From Brachycybe producta (taxonomy: Eukaryota > Arthropoda > Diplopoda > Playtdesmida > Andrognathidae), in the NCBI GenBank assembly GCA_036925085.1, contig JAUPFP010000011.1:4026797-4090796 (forward strand): DNA of 64,000 nt. Direction: 5' to 3'. Shown here one piece after another: positions 20,630-31,728 of this stretch. The notes under the pieces were generated by a model that saw only the letters and a list, made by a program, of their open reading frames with translations, was not told where the DNA came from and searched no databases. The translations under genes were made by a program, and so were the position numbers. The first letter of the stretch is position 1; each line of letters opens with the position of its first letter.

Positions 20630-20923
20630 CCTAGTACACACCTGATAATTTAAATGCATTTAAATAATAAACGTGTTCTACAGAGCCCTGTGAAGGAAAA
20701 ACAAACAATATGTCGAATTCAATTTATTCAGTTAATAATCTGAAAATATTGAGTTAATACTTAAATATAATATATAAACTATTGACAGAATATTGATTTA
20801 GTATTTCAATTTAAAATATCAATAATAAAGTCAATTTTTATTTGGTTCATGTCCTTAACTAGATTCCGTATAATTCACCTAAACGCATTTAATTTGAATT
20901 CATTTAACTCATGTGTGTACAAG
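20630..20923 (+). mobile_element. MITE F, copy 1
   Basis: About 300 bp with imperfect termini CCTAGTACACACCTGATAAT and the complement of ACTCATGTGTGTACAAG. The interior contains CTACAGAGCCCTGTGAAGGA and TATGTCGAATTCAATTTATT. Other copies: 21560-21856 (-), 44893-45167 (-) and 52068-52800 (+, split by a hAT). The left flank ends ..TAATA and the right flank begins TTATTA, compatible with a TA-type duplication. Confidence 0.75.
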
Positions 20924-21276
20924 TTATTAGTGTCTTGGCAAACTTGATTTAAATACAAAAGAGCAAATGTTTTAAAGTAATTGAAAAAAATGCATCTGCA
21001 TCATAAATGGTTGCATGCCATACTGTTAGAAGTTGACACTCTTCTCCTACACTAATCCCATCAATGCAACAAATGTTTTTTAGTATTAAATTTTTTTAAT
21101 TTTTATCTTTTTAAGAAAAAAAAATATGCTTAGTAGAATTTTTTAATATAATGTACTGTCTTTATGTTGAAAATTTCAAGTGAGTCCATCAATTTCAACA
21201 AGTGTAACTCGAGTTATAAGCAAATCAAGGATGCGTTTAAATATACATGTATATGAAACGCACTGTATAGGACTAA

Positions 21277-21995
21277 CAGTGGCGCAACAACGAGGAGGAT
21301 GGGGGAAAGTTGCTTTCCGGGCGCCAACAAACAGGGGCGCCAAATGTTTAGAAATTAAAATTAAAAAAGTTATAAATTTTGAATTTCTACTTTTTTTTCC
21401 TCACTATTTTCCTTATTGTACATAACGTAGTAGTTTTCATGTATTGTTCAAATTATTCACACTAGTAAACCCGTCGTGCAATTTGCAAAATTTACAAAAA
21501 GTTGTACTAAGCTATACCTAATAAAGTGAATATAGTAGTTTTTGATTTTAAGCAAATTTCTTGTGCACACACGAGTTAAATGAATTCAAATGAAATGTGT
21601 TTAGGTGAATTATACAGAATCCAGTTAAGGACATGAACCAAATAAAAATTGACTTAATTATTAATATTTTAAATTGAAATACTAAATCAATATTTTGTCA
21701 ATAGTTTATATATTATTTTGAAGTATTAACTCAATATTTTGAGGTTATTAACTGAATAAATTGAATTTGACGACATATTGTTTGTTTGCCCTTCACAGGG
21801 CTCTGTAGAACACGTTTATTATTTAAATGCATTTAAATTATCAGGTGTGCACTAGGTATAACACGTGCAAACCTAAAAATTCCCATTTATTCACACTATA
21901 CTAACTACTCAAATTTGTTTGAGTAGCTTGTAGGGAGGTAAGGGGCGTTCGCAGTAATATAGTCTCCGGGCACAAAATTCCTAGTTGCGGCACTG
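21277..21995. mobile_element. hAT-like non-autonomous element with a perfect 8 bp target duplication
   Basis: The flanks AGGACTAA (21269-21276) and AGGACTAA (21996-22003) are identical. The ends are CAGTGGCGCAACAACGAGG and, in complement, CAGTGCCGCAACTAGG. It is 719 bp long and contains MITE F copy 2 and, near 21466, an ACTAGTAAACCCGTCGTGCA segment resembling a Helitron-type end shared with 50021. No transposase. Confidence 0.8.
21560..21856 (-). mobile_element. MITE F, copy 2
   Basis: Reverse-orientation copy of 20630-20923, same length and order of blocks. It is nested inside the hAT-like element. Confidence 0.75.
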
Positions 21996-22049
21996 AGGAC
22001 TAATGTAGAACTAAGTGTCTTGACAAACTTGATTTAGATACAAAAAAAC

Positions 22050-22396
22050 AATTACAAAAAGTACTCTGCTAGCAGCCTAACGGGTCTATGGCAGAGGGAC
22101 ATAAAAGTCCAAGTGCAGCATAAAGTGCTGTCAAGCAGCAACACCATACATGTACATATATTAAAAACAAAATGAATATACTGTACAATTGTCAATCGCA
22201 CAAAACAAAAGTATCCCCATTCACTGCTTCCTCAGGAAGAGAATTCCATTGTCTTATAAATCTAGGGAAAAAAAGACCAGTAATATGAATCGGTCCTAGA
22301 AAAGATCTCCCTAATTTTTCTAGAGTGGTGAGCCCAGCCCATATATATAGTGCTTTATGCACATCACTAGACTGCAGTTTAGAACACCACGTAATT
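22050..22396 (-). mobile_element. LINE copy D, 3' fragment
   Basis: Starts with the LINE 3' terminus (AAAAGTACTCTGCTAGCAGCC, then GCAGAGGGACATAAAAGTCC), then a UTR like that at 33475, and ends at GTTTAGAACACCACGTAA, within the distal pol C-terminus. It sits between CAAAAAAACAA and CAAATGTTTTAAAG of host repeat copy 2. Confidence 0.75.
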
Positions 22397-22530
22397 TTTT
22401 TTCAAATGTTTTAAAGTAATTGAAAAACAAAATGCATTTGCATCATATATGGTTGCATGCTATGCTATGCTATTAGAAGTTGACACTCCTCTTCTATACT
22501 ATAATCCTATCAGAGCAACAACGAATATAA

Positions 22531-23667
22531 GTTTCTAAAATGCAACCATGGATAGTGCTGCCATGTATTTGTTGGAAAGAAATGATTTAACCCGCCACAA
22601 AGCACACACATTTGCACTACTACACAAATAGTAGGTTGCAAAAAAAAAAACACGCGCAAAGAGCAAATAAATACACAAAGAGTTATAAATTTCATATTTT
22701 ATGGTTGTATATGTAGTGACTGATCACATTTTCAAGATTTAAGATTGTTGGTGGTGAAATATAAAAAAAAATGAAATCACTGATCGTTGATGAAAGGGGA
22801 ATGCGAATTGTGTTGGCTGTGAAATGTTAACTGGAGCGTTCATAATGCATTGGCTAAAATGTTGCTCTTTATAAAGGCTATATTTTGTTTACTCTGCTCA
22901 AACTGGGCTTGACAAAATTTGATCTAGATCTCTATGTTCACTTGGAACTTTTTATATATGTTAGAATTGTCGCGTTTTTTTACGTTAGAGTGCAATTCAA
23001 TGTGTGCGTTGCGAGAGAGCTCGAGCTTTTTATGCTCTAGATCCTGAATTATGAGAATTGGGGAGGAGGAGTGGGGGGGGGATGGGAGAACAAATGGGTT
23101 ATACATTTTCTATAATGCGACAAGTCCGTTTTTTTATTTGAAATATAATTGTGGTCTTATAAATTCTATAAAAATATTTTTCATTTTCTGTAAAGTTTTT
23201 TTTTAAATTTAATTCCGGTCTAGAAAAAAAAACAAGGGATTCAAAAAATCCTAGGATCTACAGGTATGTTGCATTATGTTAGTGTGTTCATATGGCATAG
23301 GATTGTCAACGCAAAAAAATTTGTTTAAATAAAAGTTCAAAAATATGCAAATCGTGCAAACAATTTCAAAATCAAAGCAAAAAGTTATGGAAATTTCCAA
23401 TTCAAATTTTGCAATATACACATTTTTTTTTTTGATTAAAATCATTAAACTGATTATTGCACTTGAATAATACCAACATACTCAAAAGTGTTGGCCTTAA
23501 TGGTATGGCTGATGTAATATTTATTTTTTTGGAACTCTTGGCATACAAATAATTTTAATTTATAAATAAATAATTTATAAATTAGAAAAATACAGGAGTT
23601 CCTTTAATAAACTCTGATATTTTTTTAACTTAAATTAATAAAAAAATACATTATTCACTTTTTATTA
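22531..23667. other. unassigned AT-rich stretch
   Basis: Read on both strands. There is no recognisable coding region, inverted repeat or array beyond short A/T runs and a G-rich patch near 23060-23090. Confidence 0.3.
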
Positions 23668-24209
23668 TTAAAGAGACTAAAAAATACAGAAATATATTTT
23701 CAAAATATTGTCAAGACTTACCCAAAAATTGTCATTAAAACCATAAAAAAACTTGAAAATGAAGCAACTTTTCCTAAGGCACCAAATAACGCCATTTTAA
23801 ATTTCCAAAAGCGAAAGTCTCCCCCCCCCCATTTTTGTTGTCACCTCACATTCCAGAATTCTTTAATGCAATACATGTATTCTCTATTTATATTTAACTC
23901 AATACAACCTTCCCTTTGGAATAATTCAAATATTAAATCCATAGTACTTTGAAATGAAAGTAATGTGAGCTGGTGACAACACATCAGAATTCGAGTAGAG
24001 GAGTAGACTTTGGGGAGGTTTTGTTGCCAATGTCTGTTGTTTGGTGGCGCATATATCTGATAAAGTTCATTTATAGGAAGTCAGCTGATTTTTAATTTTT
24101 TAAATTATATTCATCACTTATTTTAAATTTTAAAAATTGTTTTGGTAATTGTTGAATATTTCTTAACAATATTTTGACGAGAAATTACTGAAGGTAATGG
24201 TCTATTTAA
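23668..24209 (+). mobile_element. MITE G, copy 1
   Basis: Ends TTAAAGAGACT and, in complement, TTAAATAGACCATTACCTTC. The body is shared with 45932-46553 in the same orientation (CAAGACTTACCCAAA, CATCAGAATTCGAGTAGAGG, GGTTTTGTTGCCAATGTCTG). Non-coding, about 540 bp. Confidence 0.7.
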
Positions 24210-24407
24210 GCAATATAAAGAAGGGGGCTATTTTTAAAGCAATTTGGGGTGCATTATTTGTTATAGTTACTCTTTCCTAACTAAAATAGTGGATCAAATT
24301 ATTTCTAATATGTCAATATAGCATATAGTATAAACAAAAACCATCCCACTTCCACCAATCTTCCCACTTTGCACTTAATTTTCCCCTATTTAATAAGCCA
24401 TTTAGAC

Positions 24408-25518
24408 CAGCAGTCGCCAACCTTTCGGACCTCACGGACCACTAAATTCAAAATTTTAAATCCCGCGGACCACCAATTAAATTTCTTTTAAAGATAAATA
24501 CGTTTGTCAAATAATGATCAGAGAGAACTTCCATTTTATTAATAGAAAATCTTTAAAGGTTGTTTAACTGTAACAAAATTATTAAAGTTAGTTTAATTAT
24601 TACAAAATAATTGAAGGTTAGGGGAGAGGCTTGTGGTGGGAGGAAACTGAACGAAATGTAGCTCTTGTGTGCGAGAACTTTGTGCACGAGAACTTTGCTA
24701 GAGTCTAGTAAGTTTCGTAGCTAGGCTTGGTTGCGCCCCCCACCGCGTAAAACTTTGCGCCCCCAGGGCTGCTTAAAACGTTACGCTCCCTTTAAGTCCC
24801 TTCCACTTAACTTCATACTGGGGGGTGCTATTTTTTTGAACGGCGGATCAGTAGTAATAGTCGGAAGGTTAGGTTTAGTAAAATGAAGCTTGTTGCAGGA
24901 AGTCTGGGGGGCACAGCCCCCATTTTCTTATAGAGTTATTACATCAAATTTGTCCATTTTTCCGACCGTTCCTCTCATTGAACAAATTACGGAACAGTCG
25001 GAACAATGGACTAATTTGATTTCATAATTCTTAAAAAAAAGTCGGGGTCGGCGCACCCCAGACCATCTGCAACTATTTTTCCGACTGTTCGTACGGTTCC
25101 GCTGTTCAACAAAATAGTACCCCCTAAAAATTGTCTATGCACAATAAACGAAATGAAATTCGACTTATTTTTGAAAATAACTGAATAAATTAAGCGAGTA
25201 ATTCGGAATCACTTGCTTAATTTATTCAATTATTTTTGAAAATACATTGACTTTCATTTCATTTTTTTGCGCCCAAAAACCTCCTGCGCCCCCCCCCCCC
25301 CCGCAGTTGCGGGTTTGGCGGGTCCCTAGCTGAGTCTAGTATATTTCGTGAATTTAGTGCAATATAAAGGCGAAAATTGTCATTTAAAATATAAGAATTT
25401 ATTAAGAATATTTTTTTTGTTTTATTATTAATAAAACAAAAACACAAATGCAAATATTGTCCAGATTTTTCTGCAGACCACAAAAAATTTCTCACGGACC
25501 ACCGGTTGGCGACCACTG
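24408..25518. mobile_element. hAT-like element, copy H1
   Basis: The ends CAGCAGTCGCCAACC (24408-24422) and, in complement, CAGTGGTCGCCAACC (25504-25518) match in 13 of 15 positions. The 8 bp flanks ATTTAGAC and ATCTAGAT agree in 6. Body blocks TCACGGACCAC occur near both ends. A second copy is at 53610-54638. It is interrupted by another element at 24719-25331. No transposase ORF. Confidence 0.7.
24719..25331. mobile_element. nested element related to the one at 12239-15212
   Basis: Ends AGCTAGG and CCTAGCT. It is flanked by GAGTCTAGTA on both sides (24701-24710 and 25332-25341), and the duplication may extend to 18 bp with 2 mismatches. The H2 copy (53620-53650) lacks this insert, giving an empty site. 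It contains GTCGGAAGGTTAGGTTTAGT, CCGACTGTTCG and a tail with GCAGTTGCGGGTTTGGCG shared with 15030-15200. Confidence 0.65.
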
Positions 25519-26383
25519 ATCTAGATTGTAGATGAAATAAACATTTTCAAATAAAATAATCACAATTTACTTTAAACGATTTAAAATAAATCCGATAAAT
25601 TAAAAATTGTGAAAATAAATAAGTAACATCCTTGGAATGTGTAAATTTGCTTAGAACAAAATATCAAAATTTCATCGAAATTTGATTGAAAATTAATTAT
25701 AATTAATTAACTACTCGATAGATTGATTTGAATTTTTTGGGGATATTTGCGTTGGGATATATGCACAGCACCCACTGTCCGTTTTGGAGAAATAACCGGA
25801 AGGGCTCCATACACACAAACATCCACACAGACAAAAATTGCAATTTCTCTCTCTCTTTCTCTCCCTCTCTCTCCCTTTGCAGTACCCTATAGGATCCAAA
25901 AATGGTCATTAGTTCTGTCTGATCTTTTTATACATATAAGAAATTGCATGGGTTCTCTTCTTGAAAGGTTGTTTATAAATCAATCCACAAAAGGACTCTT
26001 GAGTTTTCAATTTTACAGTGTGTAATATGTGCACATCATTGGTCAGTTCGCCTAATGGAAATACACAAGAGGAAAACAGCATTTAATTTAAAGAAAACGA
26101 TTGAAAGGATGTTCTTATTGACGTAGAATTTACAGCGTTTGAGTTCGTTATTGACATATACGTATGATGAACACATTAAGATCATCTGAACCAATAATAC
26201 ATAAAAACAATTCTATTTTTTTCCTCCATTAAAACGAAAAACATAGTCTTCATAAAAGTCATCAAACTTTATATTCTGTACCAGTTGTTCGCAAACGTTT
26301 TTTTTTTTTGGCTCACGCGCCACAACACTGAATGCTTAAAGCTTGGCACAGACTTGTGCATTTTCCTGTAGCATATATGGACT
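25519..26383. other. unassigned stretch
   Basis: AT-rich, with a short CT-rich microsatellite at 25840-25880 and a hAT-like GTTCGCAAACG motif near 26287. No gene. Confidence 0.3.
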
Positions 26384-26402
26384 GGTCGTTGGCGATAGCT
26401 TT

Positions 26403-27150
26403 GGTCAATTTGATTTTGGCCAATAGGAGCGCAGTATGTTATTTTTGCAGCATATAAAACCCGCTCTTCAGAACCATTTGCATCCTAAACAGAATACTAA
26501 AGCTGCTTTACGCTGTAAAAATCAAAAATTTATTGAATTTAAAATGTAATGATAAAAATAGAAAAAAGAATAAATTAAAAAAAAATTAAGGTCAATTTGA
26601 TTTTGGCCAATAGGAACGCAGTATTTTACTTTTACAGCATATAAAACCCGTTCTTCAGAATCAATAGCATTCTAAACAGAATATTAAAGCTGCTTTTCGC
26701 TGTAAAAATGAAAAATTTATTGAATTTAAAATATGATAGAAATACACAAAAAATAATAAAAAAGAACTAATTTTAAAAAAAATATGGTCAATTTGATTTT
26801 GACCAATAGGAAAGCAGTATTTTATTTTTGCAGCATATAAAACCCGTTCTTCAGAATCAATAGCATTATAAACGGAGTACTAAAGATCCTTTTCGCTGTA
26901 AAAATCAAAAAAATATTGAATTTAAAATATAATGATAAAAATAGAAAAAATAATAAAAAAGAAAAAATTTAAGAAAAAAATTATGGTCAATTTGATTTTG
27001 ACCAATATGAACGCAGTATTTTATTTTCGCAGCACATAAAACCCGTTCTTCAGAATCAATAGCATTCTAAATAGAATATTAAAGCTGCTTTTTGCTGTAA
27101 AAATGAAAAATTTATTGAATTTAAAATATAATGATAAAAATAGACAAAAA
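26403..27150 (+). promoter_or_regulatory. four tandem promoter-like units (CCAAT box plus TATA box)
   Basis: Period about 187-199 bp. CCAAT lies at 26420, 26607, 26803 and 27002. TATAAA lies about 28-30 bases further on at 26453, 26640 and 26836; unit four reads CATAAA. Each is followed by ACCCGTTCTTCAGAA. The first unit also has ATTTGCAT (octamer-like). CCAAT and TATA are established Pol II promoter elements. That these units drive transcription is inference. Confidence 0.45.
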
Positions 27151-27666
27151 TAATTATATATATAATATCCCAGATCTGTGTGTGTGTAACGTCGGAATTT
27201 ATATAAATTTGAATGAACTGCTTTTTTTTCTCAAGGTCAACTATATGTTGCACCATTCCCATCCAAGAACCCCATGATTATTAAATTGGAAAGGGGAAAA
27301 TTTTGGAAAGTGTAGAGGGGGAGAGAAACTTGGAGGGGGGAAGTGGTAGGGGGTGACTGAAATTGAAATGAAAGAAGTAAAAAAGGAACAAACGACGCGC
27401 ATGCGCACACCAGAGAAAATGAAAAACTCATTTTCTCTTTCAAATATAAAAACGAGAGCAGCAAAATTAAACTAGAATTTATCACAGGCAATTGTGCCCA
27501 GCATTAGAATTTCTTTTGCTCCGCCCTTTTATGAACGTCATCAATTTCTAATTGGGTTTGTTACTTGGTGTGACGTCATAAAAGGGCGGAGGAAAAGAAA
27601 TTCTAATGCAGGGCACAATTGCATGTGAATTTTGCTCCCGTCATTTATGACGGGTTACCCCACTAG
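27151..27666 (+). mobile_element. Helitron-like/HINE copy C
   Basis: Begins TTATATATATAATATCCCAG, contains the shared body (GTCGGAATTTATATAAATTT, CTCAAGGTCAACTATATGTT, CCATCCAAGAACCCCATGA), and ends with hairpin CCCGTCATTTATGACGGG (27637-27654), TTACCCCA and CTAG (27663-27666) before T. It is inserted in the fourth promoter-like unit of the surrounding TIR element. Confidence 0.65.
27483..27628. mobile_element. palindromic MITE with GC-box/CCAAT/CRE motifs, copy 3
   Basis: CACAGGCAATTGTGCCCAGC and its mirror, with CTCCGCCC, CTAATTGG, TGACGTCA and GGGCGG inside. It lies at the same place within Helitron copy C as copy 1 does within Helitron copy A, so it is an inherited component of this Helitron subfamily. 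Confidence 0.75.
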
Positions 27667-27909
27667 TAATAATTATAAAAAAGAATATATTTCAAAACGT
27701 TATGTTACATGTATATCAATATTTCATCAAACATTGGAAGAAGAGCTCTTCGTCCATCATCCAACCAAATTAATGCCGCCATAGATATTGCTATTTTACA
27801 GCTATTTTTACTAAATGAGAAAACATTGTTAATAGCTACTTTTATTTGGGCATAAATACTGCGTTCCTATTGGCCAAAATCAAATTAACCAAAGCTATTG
27901 CCAACGACC

Positions 27910-28505
27910 GCCGTATTTAGTGATGGGACGTTCAAAACTTCGAATCCCTTCGAATCATAAACGTAAATTAGGGGGCGCCGGGGGTTGAGGCCGCCACCCC
28001 AAAAAAACTGACTTTAACTTTATTTTGTCACATTGTTGACCAATTTATTTATCTGTTGTTGTACATGCTGGTCAGCTTGAAGCATTTTGAGCGCCCTAAC
28101 AGTTCAATCCCTCCCAAAATGCAATGCAATACTACTAAGTCTTTTTTTTATTCTTGGCCCCACAACACTTGCCAGGGTGGCAAGAGTTGGGGTGGGGGGG
28201 GGGGTGCGGGGCTTTTCAAGCCCAATTTACGCCTATGCCGCGAATCTTGAAAAATATTCAAGATTCGAAAACTCGATTCTTTTTTCGTCTTTCGAATCCT
28301 TACCTAAAAAAAGCTGTTAAAAACTTCAGTAAAAATTAGTTTTAACTCTATTGACGTCAAATAGAAGTGTTCACTAAGAAAAAACGGCGATTGTTGCAAT
28401 TTTGGTGGTATCCGGATCACCAATATCACCTTGTGAGAACCCTGAGTGCCACACTTTTTTCAATTTCTTATTAATAATTAATATTTAATATTATTTCATT
28501 TATAG
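27910..28505. other. hAT-type terminus and unassigned sequence
   Basis: 27919-27950 reads TAGTGATGGGACGTTCAAAA followed by TTCGAATCCCTTCGAATC, a common hAT-type end. 28240-28300 contains AAGATTCGAAAACTCGATTC, possibly its degenerate partner. A run of ten Gs lies at 28194. No gene. Confidence 0.35.
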
Positions 28506-28957
28506 GACAGTAGTCAGACCAGCTATGTTGTATGGGTCAGAATGTTGGGCAATCAAGAAGGTGCATGAGGATAGAATGCAGGTAGCTGAGATGAGAATGC
28601 TAAGGTTTATGAGTGGGGTGACCAGAAAAGATAGGATCAGAAATGATTTTATTAGGGGTAGTGTGGGGGTAACAAATATAGTAGAAAAGATGCAGGAAAG
28701 TAGGCTGCAGTGGTTTGGGCATGTCCTAAGGAGCGGAGAAGATGGGCTGCTGAGGCAGGCAATGAACTTAGACCTGGGAATAAAACGGGGTAGAGGAAGA
28801 CCCAAGCAAACCTGGGACGTGGTAGTAAACCGGGTTAAGGTGGCATGTGGGGTCACTGGGGGCTTCGTGCAAAATCAGAACGAGTGGAGAGTTAGAACCA
28901 GCAAGGCCGAGCCTGCTGCTTGCGGGATAAGGTACAGGAAATGATGATGATGATTAA
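28506..28957 (+). mobile_element. RTE-clade retrotransposon, 5' truncated copy 2
   Basis: Homology with copy 1 begins at GACAGTAGTCAGACC and ends in the same GATGATGATGATTAAA tail. I count about 16-18 mismatches over about 450 bp. Confidence 0.85.
28525..28944 (+). pseudogene. RTE reverse transcriptase, C-terminal 139 codons
   Basis: Open from MLYGSECWAIKKVHEDRMQV through RMLRFMSGVTRKDR, WFGHVLRSGEDGLL and KRGRGRPKQTWDVVV to RYRK and the stop in the ATG tail. The FADD active site and everything upstream are absent. Several differences from copy 1 are amino-acid changes (for example KWDMV to NRVKV), so it is a separate older insertion or a different source copy, not a recent local duplication. 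It cannot encode active protein. Confidence 0.85.
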
Positions 28958-29066
28958 ATTATATTAAAATAATCAACCAAAAATCATAAATTTTCCAGCA
29001 CACTCTTTGATAATTACTGTTATAATCTTTTCTAAAATAAAATAAAATACAGTGCCAGCCAATCAC

Positions 29067-29580
29067 TAGTGATGTTACGATAGCAATATGAATAGGAATA
29101 CTATCGCCATAGTCGACAACTGGATAGTCAATCACATAAATTAATGTATCTTGAATCCTGGATGTTAGATGGCGCCATCATCTGCACCTTTTTCATCGTC
29201 TGCACTCTTAAACTGCAGCTCATGGTGACATTGGTGAGTATTGAGTATACTAAGAACTTCTAAGAGAGGTTGTGAATGTGACAATGTGGCATCATTTGTC
29301 ACGTGACGTTTAGTAAACATTTGTTTATGATTATTTTCCATAGAAAATCCCCAAAAGCATTTATTTTCATTTTTCAGCTCAACAACAGTTTATCTTCAAA
29401 ATAACGGCTTTTCAGTTTTTAGTAGGTTTTGAAAAAGAAATATTTCCACCAATTGAGAAAAATTGAAAACTATCGATAGTACTATCGATATTGTTGTGAC
29501 TATCGATACTATCCATCGGTGGTGTAAAATACTATCGATAGTGCTATGGATAGTTTATTTTTGACTATCGCATATCACTA
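29067..29580. mobile_element. TIR element with ACTATCGATAGT words
   Basis: The ends TAGTGATGTTACGATAG (29067) and, in complement, TAGTGATATGCGATAG (29580) are hAT-like. The right part contains several ACTATCGATAGT palindromes (29467-29550). It is directly adjacent to the GATAG MITE at 29583. No target duplication seen. Confidence 0.5.
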
Positions 29581-29582
29581 AT

Positions 29583-30482
29583 GCCTCGTTTTCACGGCGA
29601 TATTTCTTTCGTGAGAGTAGCTGTCATAAAAGTCGCGATAGTTCACTCTAACGATAGCAACTGTCTACATGTCTTGAAGTAACGTGATAAGTTCTGTCAT
29701 GACAGTCAACAATAGTGTTGCCTCTCCCTACAGAAGCCAAACTTCCCTACAAAGTGATTTTTTCCCTACAAGCGGTCACTCAACAACAATTATAGTTACT
29801 TTTTGATTCTGTTCATCCTCGGTTGGAATCTGGATATATTTTGTGTTTTATCTCAATTCTACAGTCAAGAAATTTCATTCATATATATTTAAATTATATT
29901 TAAATATTTTTTAATTATAGTTAAGCCCCGTTTTCACGATGATAGTTGTCACAATAGTTGCTGCCATGAGGGCTACTATCGCGATCACTATCGCACTGTC
30001 GCGATAGCACTATCACACTATCTCGTTTGACTAGATAGTTGATAGTACAGTTGCGATAGTAATAGTTGTTGTGTGACCGTATGTAAGGGAATATTCACTT
30101 TGTAGGGATATTTGGCTTCTGGAAGGAGAGAGGCAACACTGTTGTTGACTCAATGATACCTACGAAGTAGACGTCAGACTGTCGTGACAGACAACTATCA
30201 CCTTACTTCAAGACGTGTAGACAGTTGCTATCGTGAGAGTGAACTATCATCACTTTCATGACAGCTACTCTCACGATAGAACTATCGCCGTGAAAACGAG
30301 GCTTTACTGTCACTGTCGCAATAGTACTATCAACTATCTAGTCAAACGAGATAGTGATAGTGTTATCGCAACAGTGCACAGCGCGATTGTAACTATACTG
30401 TGGTCTGTACGATGATAGTTCTCGCGATAGTTGCTCTCTTGACAGCAACTATCGTGACAACTATCATCGTCAAAACGAGGCT
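29583..30482. mobile_element. 'GATAG' MITE copy 1, interrupted by a second copy of itself
   Basis: The left half (29583-29785) reads GCCTCGTTTTCACGGCGATA.., GAGAGTAGCTGTCAT.., AACTGTCTACATGTCTTGAA.., GTGTTGCCTCTC. The right half (30307-30482) reads CAACTATCTAGTCAAACGAG.., TTGACAGCAACTATCGTGAC.., AAAACGAGGCT. Between them lie about 135 bp of unrelated DNA and a complete reverse copy (29924-30303). The termini AGCC(T/C)CGTTTTCAC with TTA/TAA duplications in other copies suggest a PIF/Harbinger-like family; that class assignment is inference. Confidence 0.75.
29924..30303 (-). mobile_element. 'GATAG' MITE copy 2, complete, TTA duplication
   Basis: 380 bp, from AGCCCCGTTTTCACGATGAT to CGCCGTGAAAACGAGGCT. 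It is flanked by TTA at 29921-29923 and 30304-30306. The arms consist of repeated GATAGT/ACTATC and CATGACAG words. Central blocks include GTTGACTCAA, GCAACACTGTTGTTG and GGCTTCTGG. Confidence 0.8.
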
Positions 30483-31556
30483 TACCAGTGACACAAATTC
30501 CACAATCATGGGCACTTTTCTTGGAGAAAGAGAAGAAAAAAAAACCAGTCTTCAAAATGATACCACATATCTTCTTGACACATATAACTAATGGTTTACT
30601 TTATATAATATAGGGCCTACTTTACTTTTAGCTAAGCTCAACATGTTTTAAATCGATCTCAAAATTTTCATGTATAGGATTTTTATAAATATCCTTATAA
30701 TATATGTACATTGCACATGCATATTAGGGCTCATTACTGTAAGCCGCAACTTCCAGTCTGTTGCCTTCTGGCATGTTTTTTTTTTTTCTTTTTTTTTTGT
30801 TAGCATTTATCTTTCACACGTTCATTTTCTTGCTCTCTTTTACAAAGTGTAACAACCCCATTTTGTTATCGCCTTCATTTTGACCCCAACCCATTAACCC
30901 AGACGAGACCTCTTTCATGACACTCGCAGAAATAATCTAATGTAATTTTAAGGTGAGGTCTAATTTTGCGTTGTGTGTGTTTTTTTTTGTGTTTAAGTCC
31001 AGCTAACAAAATAAGTTGAAGAGATTGATTTGATCGATTTTCTCATTCTCGCGAAATGGCTTGTGTAAAATAAAAAAGGAGTGAAATACGATTGTGGTAC
31101 CCGTGCACATTGATGTATTTTTTTTTACTGTTTTTTTTTAGTAGAAAGTATATCTTGAATTTTCCCTCCATATAATCGATCGATATGACCTTCAGTCTAA
31201 AAGATTTTGAACCTTTCAGGCAAAGATTTTTTTTCCCTCTCTGTTTCTTGGAATAAGCTTGGCAAAATAAAAACCCGCCTCCTTTATTTCCGGTTTTTTT
31301 TTTTTTTGAAAAAAAAAATTGTATCAAAAAGTTTATTTTTGCACGAAGTAATATGGAAATGTATATTCTTCTCCGATTTTTTTTTTATTTTGGGGGGAAT
31401 TATTTAACTTCTTATCATGAATTTTGCATGCTGACGTTTAGTTCCAGTGCCCCCTTTGGCGTTACAAAAAAAAAAGACACATGAAACGAATAAGTATTCT
31501 CCCACAGTTTGCAGCAATCTGAGCTCTCATAATAGTTCTTCACAAGAAAATACACA
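30483..31556. other. unassigned AT-rich stretch
   Basis: No recognised gene or repeat. Several T runs of 8-12 bases. Confidence 0.3.
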
Positions 31557-31728
31557 AGCAAGATGACAGGCATGTAAAGACAGGGAGATACAGTCGTTTG
31601 CTCCGCCCCTTTTATGAGCATCAGCCCAAATATGAACCAATTGGTAATTGAAAAGGGCGGGGCATGTGACGTTACACCACATTACAACCAATTAGAAGTT
31701 GGCAGTCATCTCTGTAGACATCTGGTCA
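31557..31728. mobile_element. GC-box/CCAAT palindromic MITE, variant
   Basis: Left GACAGGCATGTAAAGACAGG then GCTCCGCCCCTTTTATGAG; centre AACCAATTGGTAATTG; right GGGCGGGGCATGTGACGTTA and CCAATTAGAAGTTGGCAG. The arms are less perfect than in copies 1-3. Confidence 0.55.

Larger units (their letters stand above)
20440..21115. repeat. host repeat, direct copy 1 (with MITE F1 inserted)
   Basis: Contains CTTTATGTTGAA, a TA microsatellite (20505-20595), AATAGGTCTAATGCAGACCTAATA, then after the MITE AGTGTCTTGGCAAACTTGAT, GTTTTAAAGTAATTGAAAAA and GGTTGCATGCCATAC. The same blocks recur in order at 21130-22530. Confidence 0.65.
21130..22530. repeat. host repeat, direct copy 2 (with hAT and LINE insertions)
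   Basis: Blocks CTTTATGTTGAAAATTTCAA, TATAGGACTAATGTAGAAC (interrupted by the hAT), AAGTGTCTTGACAAACTTG, then (after the LINE) CAAATGTTTTAAAGTAATTG and GGTTGCATGCTATG match copy 1 in order. Confidence 0.65.
26384..27909. mobile_element. TIR element carrying four CCAAT-TATA tandem units and a Helitron insert
   Basis: The left end GGTCGTTGGCGATAGCTTTG (26384) and the mirror ending at 27909 (complement GGTCGTTGGCAATAGCTTTG) continue inward through GGTCAATTTGATTTTGGCCA for about 60 bp. It contains the tandem units (26403-27150) and a Helitron-like element (27151-27666). No coding region. Confidence 0.65.
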
